Assembly: GCF_004524775.2 (NCBI RefSeq)
Contig: NZ_CP119081.1
Location: forward strand, 186,001-250,000
Length of the DNA: 64,000 nt
Direction of reading: 5' to 3'
DNA from: Helcococcus ovis
Lineage (GTDB): Bacteria; Bacillota; Clostridia; Tissierellales; Peptoniphilaceae
Positions 1-8,091 of the stretch are shown piece by piece. The number at the start of each line of letters is the position of its first letter. The first letter of the stretch is position 1. The notes under the pieces are model-generated. The model was not told where the DNA came from. It ran no database searches and was given only the letters and a program-made list of their open reading frames with translations. A program made the translations under genes and the position numbers.

Positions 1-242
1 ATAAAAAATTAAAGAAAAATAGCCCCATCAAAAGAAAGAATTGGAAAAAGGCTAGGGCAGAATTTTTGGGGAAAATTAAAAAATGGCACTAGCGAAATGA
101 AGAAAATAAGATATGCTGGGGCTATAACATAAAAAATTAAAGAAAAATGGCCCTAGCAAAATAAGGAAATGGAAAAAGGCTGGGTCTATTATGAAAAAAT
201 GTAGATGAAAATGGCTCTAGCGAAAGAGCTAAATGAAAAAAA
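1..242. repeat. Degenerate tandem repeats with hairpin potential
   Basis: About four imperfect copies of a 60-65 base unit begin near positions 3, 75, 131 and 191. Each has an A-rich lead, then a GGCCCTAGC-like block, an A-rich spacer, and in three copies a GCTGGGGC or GCTAGGGC-like block that could pair with the first one. No reading frame of note crosses the region. The array may continue to the left of the window. It lies just downstream of the minus-strand gene at 277-1380, so it could be decayed terminator-like repeats. The function is unknown. Confidence 0.5.
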
Positions 243-263
243 GCAGGGGTGCGTCACCCCTGC
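236..263 (-). terminator. Rho-independent terminator of the YibE/F gene
   Basis: A perfect 9-bp stem (GCAGGGGTG with CACCCCTGC, 243-263) has a 3-base loop. On the minus strand it is followed by seven T residues (complement of 236-242). It lies 13 bases after the stop of the minus-strand gene at 277-1380. Confidence 0.85.
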
Positions 264-276
264 AATATTCAAAACA

Positions 277-1380
277 TTATTTCCTTTTATATAAAGCTGT
301 AGCAATAAAACATGAAAAAGGTATAACTAATACAAGTCCTATGCTTCCGGCAAATATTCTTACAAATTCAGTTATAAATATATCCATATTATAGAAAAAT
401 GGCATATGTGAATTGTATGAAAATATTAAAATTGATAGTGGTAATGCTGAGGCGAAATATGCTAAAACAAGTGTGTTTGACATTGTTCCGATTATATCTT
501 TACCTACATTCATTCCTGATTTGAATAAATTCCAGAATGTTATTCCAGGATCTGCTTTGCTTATTTCTTCGATTGATGATGCTGTACTCATTGCTACGTC
601 CATAATTGCTCCCAATGCTCCAATAATCATACTTGAATATAAAACTTTTTCTGCGGATATTGGAACCGGTAAAAATTGCATCATTACTGCGTTTTCATTG
701 GACAAACCTGTGATATGTGCATTTGGTCCAAATATACTTGCAATCAAGTATGAAATAAATATACCAAATATTGTTGCTAAGATAGCTGCAAAAGTTTTTT
801 TTGCAAATTTTCCAATAATTAATAGTGTGATGATTGTGTTTATAATTGATGTAATTATAGTTGCTTTAATAGGAGAATATCCTAATGTTATTAAATATAT
901 TAAAGTTAATATCATAGCTATAGAAATAAACATTGTTATTAATGATTTAAGACCAGCTTTTTGAGCGATTAATATTACTATAAATACAAATAAAATTAAA
1001 AGATAATAGACCCATGTCATTCTGTAATGATCATATAATACAAATTCCGAATTTACTTCATTTTGAAATATTATTACTGTTTGATCGGCCTTATATTCTA
1101 TTTGAAATTGTGCGTTTTGTAGAATTAATTTGTTTATTTCGATATTTTTCCCTGATAAATTTCCATCTAAAATAACTAAATTATATTTTTCAAATTTATC
1201 TTTACCTTTATTGTATTTTTCGATTTTCTCAATTTTCGCTTTATAAAATTTTGAAATATTTTTTTGTATCCCATTTACTTGTTTTTGCTGATTATTTGGT
1301 ATTTTATTATTCGTAGCAAATGTAGTGTTGCTAAATAAAATTAAAATAAGTAACAAAAAAATATATACTTGTTTTTTCAT
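277..1380 (-). CDS. YibE/F family membrane protein
   Basis: A 367-residue protein of the YibE/F family, known in Gram-positive bacteria as multi-pass membrane proteins of unresolved function. A signal-like hydrophobic segment covers residues 1-22. An extracytoplasmic stretch follows to about residue 120, and then about seven or eight hydrophobic helices run to the C-terminal ALYKRK. The family-typical block around 'IGALGAIMDVAMSTASS' is present near residue 255. The start has a GAGG Shine-Dalgarno 6-7 bases upstream. The gene is monocistronic, with its own terminator at 236-263, and is divergent from the T-box transporter operon. The family call is good; a specific substrate cannot be given. 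Confidence 0.85.
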   Translation of the reverse strand: MKKQVYIFLLLILILFSNTTFATNNKIPNNQQKQVNGIQKNISKFYKAKIEKIEKYNKGKDKFEKYNLVILDGNLSGKNIEINKLILQNAQFQIEYKADQTVIIFQNEVNSEFVLYDHYRMTWVYYLLILFVFIVILIAQKAGLKSLITMFISIAMILTLIYLITLGYSPIKATIITSIINTIITLLIIGKFAKKTFAAILATIFGIFISYLIASIFGPNAHITGLSNENAVMMQFLPVPISAEKVLYSSMIIGALGAIMDVAMSTASSIEEISKADPGITFWNLFKSGMNVGKDIIGTMSNTLVLAYFASALPLSILIFSYNSHMPFFYNMDIFITEFVRIFAGSIGLVLVIPFSCFIATALYKRK

Positions 1381-1426
1381 ATATACCTCATTTTTTTATT
1401 TTTATTATATAAAAAAAATATTTATA

Positions 1427-1455
1427 TTGACAAGTGCAACTTAGTTTGATATTAT
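1427..1455 (+). promoter_or_regulatory. Sigma-A type promoter of the T-box operon
   Basis: TTGACA at 1427-1432, a 17-base spacer and TATTAT at 1450-1455. It lies about 15-20 bases upstream of the start of T-box stem I, the distance expected for a leader transcript. Confidence 0.65.
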
Positions 1456-1470
1456 ACTAAAAATATTAAA

Positions 1471-1720
1471 TGTTTTGAAGAGAAGAGTAGTTATATTGTA
1501 AGCCAAAGCGAGTCTTGTATGGTGTGAGGAGATGGTCTAATTTATAATGAAAAGAGCCTCTGAACTAATATGTTGATATGTAGGCATATTCGGGTAGCCC
1601 GTTATAGCGAAGAGTAATGATAGTTACTTGATGAGATTTATTTTGTGAAAAATAAGTGAAAATGGGTGGTACCACGAATGTTAATGAGCTTCGTCCTATT
1701 AAGGATAATGCTCATTTTTT
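1471..1720 (+). promoter_or_regulatory. T-box riboswitch leader with terminator
   Basis: This leader has the landmarks of a T-box: AGTA of the specifier-loop S-turn at 1486-1489, AGCGAG and GGTGTGAG blocks of the distal stem I, GAA at 1549-1551, and the T-box sequence GGGTGGTACCACG at 1664-1676. A terminator follows (AATGAGC at 1683-1689 with GCTCATT at 1710-1716, then T's to 1720). Uncharged tRNA should pair with the TGGT bulge and block termination. The specifier reads AGA (1553-1555, Arg) if one base separates it from GAA, or AAG (1552-1554, Lys) if none does. Either way a basic amino acid is implied, which suits the transporter downstream. Confidence 0.88.
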
Positions 1721-1743
1721 ATTTTAAATTTTGGGAGGATAAG

Positions 1744-3213
1744 ATGAAAAAAACACTAATAAATATTTTAGTAGCATTTATAATTTTTATAAATGGTTCT
1801 AATGTGTTTGCACAGGAAACAAATAAGGATACACTTACAGTTGCAACAAATGCAACATTTCCACCGTATGAATTCATTAAGGATGGAAAAATTGTAGGAA
1901 TTGACATGGAAATAGCAAATAAAATTGCTGAAAAACTTAACTTAAAATTAAATATAGTTGATATGGAATTTAATACAATTATTTCATCTATTGAAAGTGG
2001 TAAAGCTCATATTGGAATGGCAGGTATGACAATAACGGAAGAAAGATTAAAGTCAATAAATTTTTCCGTACCTTATGCGAAAAGTACTCAAATAGTTTTA
2101 TTAAATTCAAATTCTAGATTAGAAAAAATTGAAGATTTGAAAGATAAAAAAATAGGGACTCAATTAGGGACAACGGGAGATATTTACGCAAAAGATGATT
2201 TTGGAGAAAAAAATGTACAATCTTTTGATAAAATTTCGGATGCAATTTTGGCGATGAAAAATGGCAAAATTGATGCTATTATGATAGATCAACAAACAGG
2301 AAGAAATTACTTGTCAAATGATAGTGCTTTGAAAAAAATTGAAGCACCATATGTTGAAGAAGAATATGCAATTGCTATTAATAAAAATAACAAATATTTG
2401 TTAGATAAGGTAAATAAAGCAATCAAAGAACTACAAGATAATGGAATTATTGATAAAATAACAAAAAAATATATTAATAGTGAAAGCAATAAAGCGGAGA
2501 TTTTGCCTTTTGTGGAAAAAGTTAAAAATGTTTTATTTGAGGATGGCATGTGGAAATATCTTGCTGAAGGATTGAAAATTACATTAATAGTTACATTTTT
2601 TTCATTGATACTAGGAATAACACTAGGTTTGTTAATTTCTGTTATTAAACTATATTATACTGAATTAAATCCTAAATTTGATTCAGTAAAAGGAATTATA
2701 TTGATAGTGTTAAATAGAGTAGTGTCAATATTTGTATCTATAATAAGAGGAACTCCTACAATGATTCAACTTTTGATAATGTTTAATATAATTCTTTCAT
2801 CGGTTAAAAACTTAGAAGTTGTTGCAGTTCTTACATTTGGAATAAATTCTTCAGCATATGTTGCTGAGATTTTTAGAGGTGCATTTAAGTCGGTTAAAAA
2901 GGGAGAAATCGAGGCTGCAAGAGCTTTGGGTATGAATTTTTCTCAAACATTTAGAAAAATTATATTACCACAGTCTTTAATAATAAGTTTGCCGGTATTA
3001 GGTAATGAATGTATAACTTTATTAAAAGAAACATCTATTGCAGGGGCAATAGGGTTACTTGAACTTACAAGAGGAGCAAACATTATAATTAGTAATAAAT
3101 TTACAGCATATATTCCATATTTTACAACTGCATTAATTTATTATATATTGGTAAAAGTTTTTGAAATTGGATTTAAGAAATTAGAAGGGAAATTTAACTA
3201 TGTTAGAGATTAA
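1744..3213 (+). CDS. Amino-acid ABC transporter, fused binding protein and permease
   Basis: A 489-residue fusion. It has a signal peptide (about 1-22, ending VFA), then a family-3 solute-binding domain (about 27-255, with 'ATFPPYEFIKDGKIVGIDME' near its start). A HisM/ArtM-type permease domain follows from about residue 275, carrying the 'EAARALGMNFSQ' loop that contacts the ATPase. Such fusions tether the receptor to the channel. The start is set at ATG 1744, after GGGAGG. An in-frame GTG at 1666 lies inside the T-box and is rejected. The 3' end overlaps the ATPase gene by 14 bases. Control by the T-box suggests arginine or lysine uptake; that substrate is inferred. Confidence 0.92.
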   Translation: MKKTLINILVAFIIFINGSNVFAQETNKDTLTVATNATFPPYEFIKDGKIVGIDMEIANKIAEKLNLKLNIVDMEFNTIISSIESGKAHIGMAGMTITEERLKSINFSVPYAKSTQIVLLNSNSRLEKIEDLKDKKIGTQLGTTGDIYAKDDFGEKNVQSFDKISDAILAMKNGKIDAIMIDQQTGRNYLSNDSALKKIEAPYVEEEYAIAINKNNKYLLDKVNKAIKELQDNGIIDKITKKYINSESNKAEILPFVEKVKNVLFEDGMWKYLAEGLKITLIVTFFSLILGITLGLLISVIKLYYTELNPKFDSVKGIILIVLNRVVSIFVSIIRGTPTMIQLLIMFNIILSSVKNLEVVAVLTFGINSSAYVAEIFRGAFKSVKKGEIEAARALGMNFSQTFRKIILPQSLIISLPVLGNECITLLKETSIAGAIGLLELTRGANIIISNKFTAYIPYFTTALIYYILVKVFEIGFKKLEGKFNYVRD

Positions 3214-3919
3214 AAATATAAGCAAAACTTTTAATTCAAAAGTTTTAGATAATGTTAGTTTTGAAATTAATAAGGGAGAAATAGTTGTAATAATCGGACC
3301 TTCCGGATCTGGGAAGTCTACATTACTTAGAACTATGAATCTTTTAGAGATTCCGGATGAAGGACAAATTTACTTAGATGGAAATAAAATAAGTAAAGAT
3401 ACAGATATTAATCAATTTAGAGAAAAAGTAGGAATGGTTTTTCAAAATTTTAATCTTTTTTCACATTTAACAATATTAAAAAATTTAACCTTAGCACCAG
3501 TTACATTAAAGCATATTTCAGAAAAAGAAGCTAATAAAAAAGCCTTGGAACTACTTGATATGATAGGATTAAAGGATAAAAAAGAATCTTTTCCTAATGA
3601 ATTATCAGGAGGCCAAAAACAAAGAATAGCTATAATACGTGCATTAATGATGAATCCGGATCTTATATTATTTGATGAGCCTACGTCTGCATTAGATCCT
3701 GAAAAAGTAGGAGAAGTTTTAGACTTAATGGAACATTTAGCTAAAGATGGTATGACCATGGCGGTAGTAACTCATGAAATGGGATTTGCAAAAAAAGTTG
3801 CTAATAGAATTATTTTTGTAGAGAATGGAAAAATCATTGAAGACACTAAGGAAGTAAAGAAATTTTTTGAAAATTCTGAAAATGAAAGAGTTAAGGAATT
3901 TTTAGAAAAAATTTTATGA
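3200..3919 (+). CDS. Amino-acid ABC transporter ATP-binding protein
   Basis: A 239-residue ATPase of the polar amino-acid uptake family (GlnQ/ArtP/HisP type). Walker A GPSGSGKST is at residues 33-41, the signature LSGGQKQR is near 135, and Walker B LILFDE is at 155-160 followed by PTSALDP. The H-loop 'VVTHEMGFA' is present. It energises the fused receptor/permease encoded just upstream, whose 3' end overlaps this start by 14 bases, so translation is probably coupled. It is the last gene of the T-box operon, with a terminator at 3947-3990. Confidence 0.93.
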   Translation: MLEIKNISKTFNSKVLDNVSFEINKGEIVVIIGPSGSGKSTLLRTMNLLEIPDEGQIYLDGNKISKDTDINQFREKVGMVFQNFNLFSHLTILKNLTLAPVTLKHISEKEANKKALELLDMIGLKDKKESFPNELSGGQKQRIAIIRALMMNPDLILFDEPTSALDPEKVGEVLDLMEHLAKDGMTMAVVTHEMGFAKKVANRIIFVENGKIIEDTKEVKKFFENSENERVKEFLEKIL

Positions 3920-3946
3920 TTATTTGTATAATGTATTAATCATGGG

Positions 3947-3990
3947 GCTGTTTCAAAATAACTAAAAATGTTATTTTGCAATAGCTTTTT
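3947..3990 (+). terminator. Rho-independent terminator, TTGCAAAATAA-type hairpin
   Basis: CAAAATAAC (3954-3962) pairs with GTTATTTTG (3970-3978) as a perfect 9-bp stem, with an outer GCT/AGC pairing and five T's from 3986. It ends the amino-acid transporter operon. The core sequence recurs in other terminators of this window (8829, 12556, 50321, 55549). Confidence 0.8.
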
Positions 3991-4422
3991 CTTTTTAATT
4001 GAAGTTTTAATCAAAACATTTATATACTTTAGAAATTGAATTTGTCCCGTGATTTAAATTAAAATTTAAGCATGGTATATTATTTTTGTTTTTCATATTA
4101 ATATTATACCAAAAACAAGCACTAGATGTTGAAATCTAGTGTAAAGAGCTAAAACTACTACCTATAATCTGGATACATAAAATGATATTTTGCAACAGTA
4201 CCATGATTACAAAAAGAATTACCAGAAAATCACGTTTAATAATATATATTAAAAATTATAATTGCTGAGAAGTTTTATTAATAGGAAAATTAACATTTTA
4301 ATCTGAAAAGTTGTAAAGACGATAATATCAAAAATAAGAGTAAAAAATTCTAATTATTTTTTATTTTAGATTCTAAATTTAGACTTGAAATATAAATTTA
4401 TTCTAATGTTTTTACAAAAGTA
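3991..4422. other. Gene-free stretch with mobile-element debris
   Basis: No convincing gene is seen. A palindrome CACTAGAT-N6-ATCTAGTG lies at 4120-4141. From 4151 to about 4197 the sequence (AAACTACTACCTATAA, then ACATAAAAT and ATTTTG) closely matches the right end of the IS3 remnant at 38300-38349 read on the minus strand, so this looks like a solo IS end. A minus-strand frame of about 29 codons (start near 4105, just inside the palindrome) could be the stub of a transposase, but I cannot assign it. Confidence 0.5.
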
Positions 4423-4464
4423 TTGACATTTTCACTGCATTTCTGTATTATATAATTAATACAG
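4423..4464 (+). promoter_or_regulatory. Promoter and operator of the GntR/ABC operon
   Basis: TTGACA at 4423-4428, a 17-base spacer and TATTAT at 4446-4451. A dyad CTGTATTA-N6-TAATACAG (4443-4464) covers the -10 region and the start of the transcript. Placement over the promoter of a GntR-family gene is the usual autorepression layout of YtrA-type regulators. The site is seen; its binding by the product of 4481-4831 is inferred. Confidence 0.7.
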
Positions 4465-4480
4465 AGGTAAAGGGGGTAAT

Positions 4481-4831
4481 ATGAAATTTGAAAAAGATAG
4501 ACCTATATATACTCAATTAATTGAAGATATAGAACAGAGTATTATTAGTGGGAAATTCAAATCAGGTGAAAAGCTTCCTTCAATTAGAGGATATGCTGAA
4601 AAGAAGGTTGTAAATCCAAATACTGTTCAAAAGGCATATTCTGAATTAGAAAGAAGTGGATATATTTTTAGTAAAAGAGGAGTGGGATATTTTGTAAATG
4701 AAGATATTGTCGAAATTAATAAATTTAAATGTAAATATTTAGAGTTACAAATTGATGAATTTATTAATAAAATGTCGAATATTTCATTTTCAAAAGAGGA
4801 GATAATTGAAAAAATAAAGGAGAAGTTATGA
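4481..4831 (+). CDS. GntR family regulator, YtrA subfamily
   Basis: A 116-residue regulator with an N-terminal winged helix-turn-helix (about 10-75: 'PIYTQLIEDIEQSI', 'LPSIRGYAEKKVVNPNTVQKAYSEL' region) and only a short helical C-terminal tail. That is the size and form of YtrA-type repressors that control a neighbouring ABC transporter. A GGGGG Shine-Dalgarno precedes ATG 4481. The stop overlaps the next start by 4 bases, so it heads a three-gene operon. It probably represses its own promoter through the dyad at 4443-4464. The inducer is unknown; in related systems cell-wall antibiotics act as inducers. Confidence 0.9.
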   Translation: MKFEKDRPIYTQLIEDIEQSIISGKFKSGEKLPSIRGYAEKKVVNPNTVQKAYSELERSGYIFSKRGVGYFVNEDIVEINKFKCKYLELQIDEFINKMSNISFSKEEIIEKIKEKL

Positions 4832-5529
4832 TAAAATTTTCAAATGTTTCAAAAAAATATAAAGGTGGAACTTTAGGGTTAGATGGACTTGACTTAGAGA
4901 TTCAAAATGGTAAAGTTATCGGTATTTTAGGGCCAAATGGTTCTGGAAAAACTACATTCTTAAAATTGTTGAATGGATATTTGAAACCTACAAGTGGAGA
5001 AATTACAATTTTTAATGAAAAAATTGGACCAAAGACTAAATCAATGGTTTCTTATTTACCAGATATGCCTTTTATACCTGATGATTATACAATTTTGGAA
5101 GCTAAAAGTTTATGGAAGAATTTCTTTGATGATTTTAATGAAAATAAATTTGATGAACTTATAGAGTTTATGAAATTGGATCAAAATGCCAGAATTTCTG
5201 AATTATCTAAAGGAATGAATGAAAAATTTCATTTGACCTTGATATTATCTAGAGATGCTAAGATTTATGTTATAGACGAACCAATATCTGGAGTAGATTT
5301 AGTATCTAGAGATGTGATTTTAAATGCAATATTAAAGAATGTAGAAAAAGATAGAATATTAGTAATTACAACTCATTTAGTTGATGAAATGGAATCATTG
5401 TTTGATGATGTTGTATTTTTATCAAAAGGAAAAAAGATTTTAGAAGGAAATGCGGAACAATTAAGAGAAGAAAAAGGTAAGACTATAGCGGAGATTTTTA
5501 AGGATATTTATGGAGTTTTGGTTTATTAG
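4828..5529 (+). CDS. ABC transporter ATP-binding protein, YtrB-like
   Basis: A 233-residue ABC ATPase. Walker A GPNGSGKTT is at about 35-43. The signature is an unusual LSKGM where most have LSGGQ, and Walker B is 'IYVIDEPISGVD'. The shortened signature is common in the drug/lipid ABC subfamily linked to YtrA regulators. It overlaps the regulator gene by 4 bases and is followed after 9 bases by the membrane subunit gene at 5539-6402, with which it should form the transporter. Confidence 0.9.
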   Translation: MIKFSNVSKKYKGGTLGLDGLDLEIQNGKVIGILGPNGSGKTTFLKLLNGYLKPTSGEITIFNEKIGPKTKSMVSYLPDMPFIPDDYTILEAKSLWKNFFDDFNENKFDELIEFMKLDQNARISELSKGMNEKFHLTLILSRDAKIYVIDEPISGVDLVSRDVILNAILKNVEKDRILVITTHLVDEMESLFDDVVFLSKGKKILEGNAEQLREEKGKTIAEIFKDIYGVLVY

Positions 5530-5538
5530 GAGGATTCT

Positions 5539-6402
5539 ATGGGAAAATTATTAAAATATGAATTTAGAAATAGTAGAAAAAAAGTTTTTCAACAAATAGG
5601 AATAATTTTATTAGTATCTCTTATTTTGCAAGTAATTCTTAGTGGAGTTGCTAGATATTCATTATCTAATATAGCTCATACAGGTCCAATGGGGCTTATC
5701 GCAACTGTTTCAGGATTATTTGTATTTGTAGGGACAGTATTAATTATTGTTACAGGTTTTATGTATTATATAACTTTGGCAAATATATTAAAAAAAGATG
5801 TATACTACGGGCAAGGATATATAACATTTTCAATACCAAAATCAGGATATCAAATAATAGGGTCTAAGATACTAATAGCTTTATTTTGGCTGATTGTATT
5901 GCCTATTGTTACAATAACAGTTAATGTTTTATTAGGTTATATTATATGGGTTATGATTCCGGGGGTAATAAAGGTTGATGAATTTTGGATGCGAATTAGT
6001 GAATTTTTGAATTCAAATGCATTTTATAAAGGCTTACAAGGGATATCTTTAAATGTTATTTTGTATTTTTCAATTTCATGGTTAGTTAATAGTATATTTA
6101 CTATATTATTAATGTATGTATCTGTGATTGTTGATTATAGAATAGGAAGAAGAAAAAGAGATTCTTCAATGTGGATTCTATATTATATAATATTTGTTAT
6201 TATATATACTTTTATAATGGTTATAGTATTTAGTCCTTTATCAATTACAAATCAAACAACATCCATAAATATGTATACTGGGTTAGCAACAGGTAATGAA
6301 TTCTATTTGACTAAATATTTATCTTTAGCAATTAATTTCGTTGTTTCTATTTTATTATATATTTTTGTTTCTCACAATTTTGAAAATAAAATTGAGAAAT
6401 AA
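5539..6402 (+). CDS. ABC transporter membrane subunit
   Basis: A 287-residue integral membrane protein. About six hydrophobic segments lie near residues 20-38, 52-75, 110-140, 167-195, 210-235 and 262-280. The N-terminal 'LLKYEFRNSRKK' is a typical cytosolic start for ABC-2 type permeases. An AGGAGG ribosome site precedes ATG 5539. It is the last gene of the GntR-controlled operon, and a terminator follows at 6413-6443. The exported substrate is not known. By analogy with Ytr operons a role in envelope stress or antimicrobial peptide response is possible. Confidence 0.8.
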   Translation: MGKLLKYEFRNSRKKVFQQIGIILLVSLILQVILSGVARYSLSNIAHTGPMGLIATVSGLFVFVGTVLIIVTGFMYYITLANILKKDVYYGQGYITFSIPKSGYQIIGSKILIALFWLIVLPIVTITVNVLLGYIIWVMIPGVIKVDEFWMRISEFLNSNAFYKGLQGISLNVILYFSISWLVNSIFTILLMYVSVIVDYRIGRRKRDSSMWILYYIIFVIIYTFIMVIVFSPLSITNQTTSINMYTGLATGNEFYLTKYLSLAINFVVSILLYIFVSHNFENKIEK

Positions 6403-6412
6403 ATTTTTTAAG

Positions 6413-6443
6413 AGAAAGTTAAATTTATTAACTTTCTTTTTTA
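6413..6443 (+). terminator. Rho-independent terminator
   Basis: AGAAAGTTAA (6413-6422) pairs with TTAACTTTCT (6428-6437), followed by a T-rich run. It ends the GntR/ABC operon. Confidence 0.8.
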
Positions 6444-6489
6444 TTTTAAAAAAAAGAAAAATTAGAGAAAAAAAAGAAAAAAATAAGTC

Positions 6490-6504
6490 ATGAAAACGTA
6501 GTAT
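6490..6504 (+). promoter_or_regulatory. cre-like site upstream of the CstA gene
   Basis: ATGAAAACGTAGTAT fits the CcpA consensus WTGNAANCGNWNNCW at all fixed positions but the last C. It lies 35-49 bases before the start of the carbon starvation transporter gene, where carbon catabolite control would make sense. One mismatch in an AT-rich genome means chance cannot be excluded. Confidence 0.3.
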
Positions 6505-6538
6505 TATATTTATATAATTTTAATTACGGAGGACTTAT

Positions 6539-8008
6539 ATGATTCTTTTTATTATTGGATTAATCATTTTAGGTTTAGGAGGCTATTTATATGGAAAATA
6601 TTGTGAAAAAGTTTTCGGACCTGATGATAGAAAAACTCCAGCTGTTACTGAAGCTGATGGAGTTGATTATGTTGGAATGAAAAAATGGAAAAATGAACTT
6701 GTTGAATTATTGAACATTGCAGGTACAGGACCTGTATTAGGACCGATTCAAGGGATATTATTTGGACCGATTGCTTTTATTACAATTCCATTGGGATGCG
6801 TATTAGCTGGAGCCATGCATGATTATTTTATCGGTATGATTTCAATGAGAAATAAAGGAGCTCAGGTGCCTAAGCTTATTCAAAAATACATAGGTAAAGG
6901 AACAAATAAAGTATATAATTTTGTTAATTGGGTTTTACTTTTATTAGTAGGAGTTGTATTTATATATACACCAGGCGATTTAATCGTAAAAGATTTGCTA
7001 CATATGGATGTAAATTCTAGTACTATTTATGTAGTATATGCTGTTATTTTAGGCTATTATATTTTAGCAACTTTATTTCCAATTGATAAAATTATAGGAA
7101 AGATATATCCTTTATTTGGAGCAATGTTATTATTATCAGCTATAGGAATATTTTTTGGTATTATATTTACAGGGGCGGGCTCATTAAATCAAATAAATGG
7201 TGGAACATTTTTATCAAAACACCCATTAGGTCAATCAATAATTCCTGTATTTTTCATAACTGTATCTTGTGGTATATTATCAGGATTCCATGGGTCTCAA
7301 GCAACTTTGATTTCTAGGACAGTAACAAATGAAAGAGAAGGTAGAGAAACATTTTATAATATGATGATAGGTGAAGGATTTATTGCTATGTGTTGGGCTG
7401 CCGGAGCTATGGTTGTTTATAATGAATTAAACAACGTAGGTATTCCTGCTACATTAATGGTTGGTAATATTTCTACAAGATTTATGGGAACTATAGGCGG
7501 TATATTTGCAGTAGCTGCAATTATAATTTTACCTATAACAAGTGGAGATACAGCATTTAGATCATTGAGACTTATGATTGCTGAACAATTTTCAATTGAC
7601 CAAAAATCACCAATTAAGAGAATAATGTTATCTATAGCAATTTTTATACCTGCTATAGCGATTTTAATTTTTGCTAAAACTGATAAAAATGGCTTTAATT
7701 TATTGTGGAGATACTTTGGATTTATGAATCAATTTACGGCAGTGTTTGCATTGTTATTAATATCAGTTTATCTAAAAATAAAAGGCAAAAAATATTTAAT
7801 AGCATTGATACCTGGAGCATTTTATACATTTATTGTATCATCATATATATTACATGCGGATTTAGGATTTTCTTTAGATTCTAGATTTGGATTTACAGGA
7901 TATCAAATATCTTATCCAGTAGCATTTGTATTTGTATTATTTTTTATTTGGTTTGTAACACATGTTGTTAAAAGTAAAAAAGATGAAATATCAAAATTAG
8001 ATAAATAA
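6539..8008 (+). CDS. CstA family carbon starvation / peptide or pyruvate transporter
   Basis: A 489-residue multi-pass membrane protein of the CstA family. The hallmark 'GTGPVLGPIQGILFGP' motif is near residue 62, with 'GAMHDYF' and 'SGFHGSQATLISRT' further on. About 12-14 hydrophobic segments are visible. E. coli CstA and its relative BtsT (YjiY) are around 700 residues and have been linked to peptide and pyruvate uptake. This shorter form is common in clostridia. ATG 6539 follows GGAGG. The gene stands alone between terminators. The substrate is not decided by the sequence. Confidence 0.9.
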   Translation: MILFIIGLIILGLGGYLYGKYCEKVFGPDDRKTPAVTEADGVDYVGMKKWKNELVELLNIAGTGPVLGPIQGILFGPIAFITIPLGCVLAGAMHDYFIGMISMRNKGAQVPKLIQKYIGKGTNKVYNFVNWVLLLLVGVVFIYTPGDLIVKDLLHMDVNSSTIYVVYAVILGYYILATLFPIDKIIGKIYPLFGAMLLLSAIGIFFGIIFTGAGSLNQINGGTFLSKHPLGQSIIPVFFITVSCGILSGFHGSQATLISRTVTNEREGRETFYNMMIGEGFIAMCWAAGAMVVYNELNNVGIPATLMVGNISTRFMGTIGGIFAVAAIIILPITSGDTAFRSLRLMIAEQFSIDQKSPIKRIMLSIAIFIPAIAILIFAKTDKNGFNLLWRYFGFMNQFTAVFALLLISVYLKIKGKKYLIALIPGAFYTFIVSSYILHADLGFSLDSRFGFTGYQISYPVAFVFVLFFIWFVTHVVKSKKDEISKLDK

Positions 8009-8017
8009 TTTAACTTA

Positions 8018-8055
8018 TAGTTGAAGATAATTATGTATTATTTTCAACTATTTTT
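8018..8055 (+). terminator. Rho-independent terminator
   Basis: TAGTTGAA (8018-8025) pairs with TTCAACTA (8043-8050), followed by five T's. It ends the CstA gene. Confidence 0.75.
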
Positions 8056-8091
8056 ATGTTATAATTTACATATTGAAGAATGGAGGGAAAA

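Noticed and set aside
413-964. A 183-codon plus-strand frame opposite the YibE/F gene
   Set aside because: It is antisense to a well-supported membrane protein gene, has no ribosome site and no known domain.
1666-1743. An upstream GTG start for the binding protein/permease fusion
   Set aside because: It lies inside the T-box sequence and terminator; ATG 1744 has a GGGAGG site and gives a proper signal peptide.
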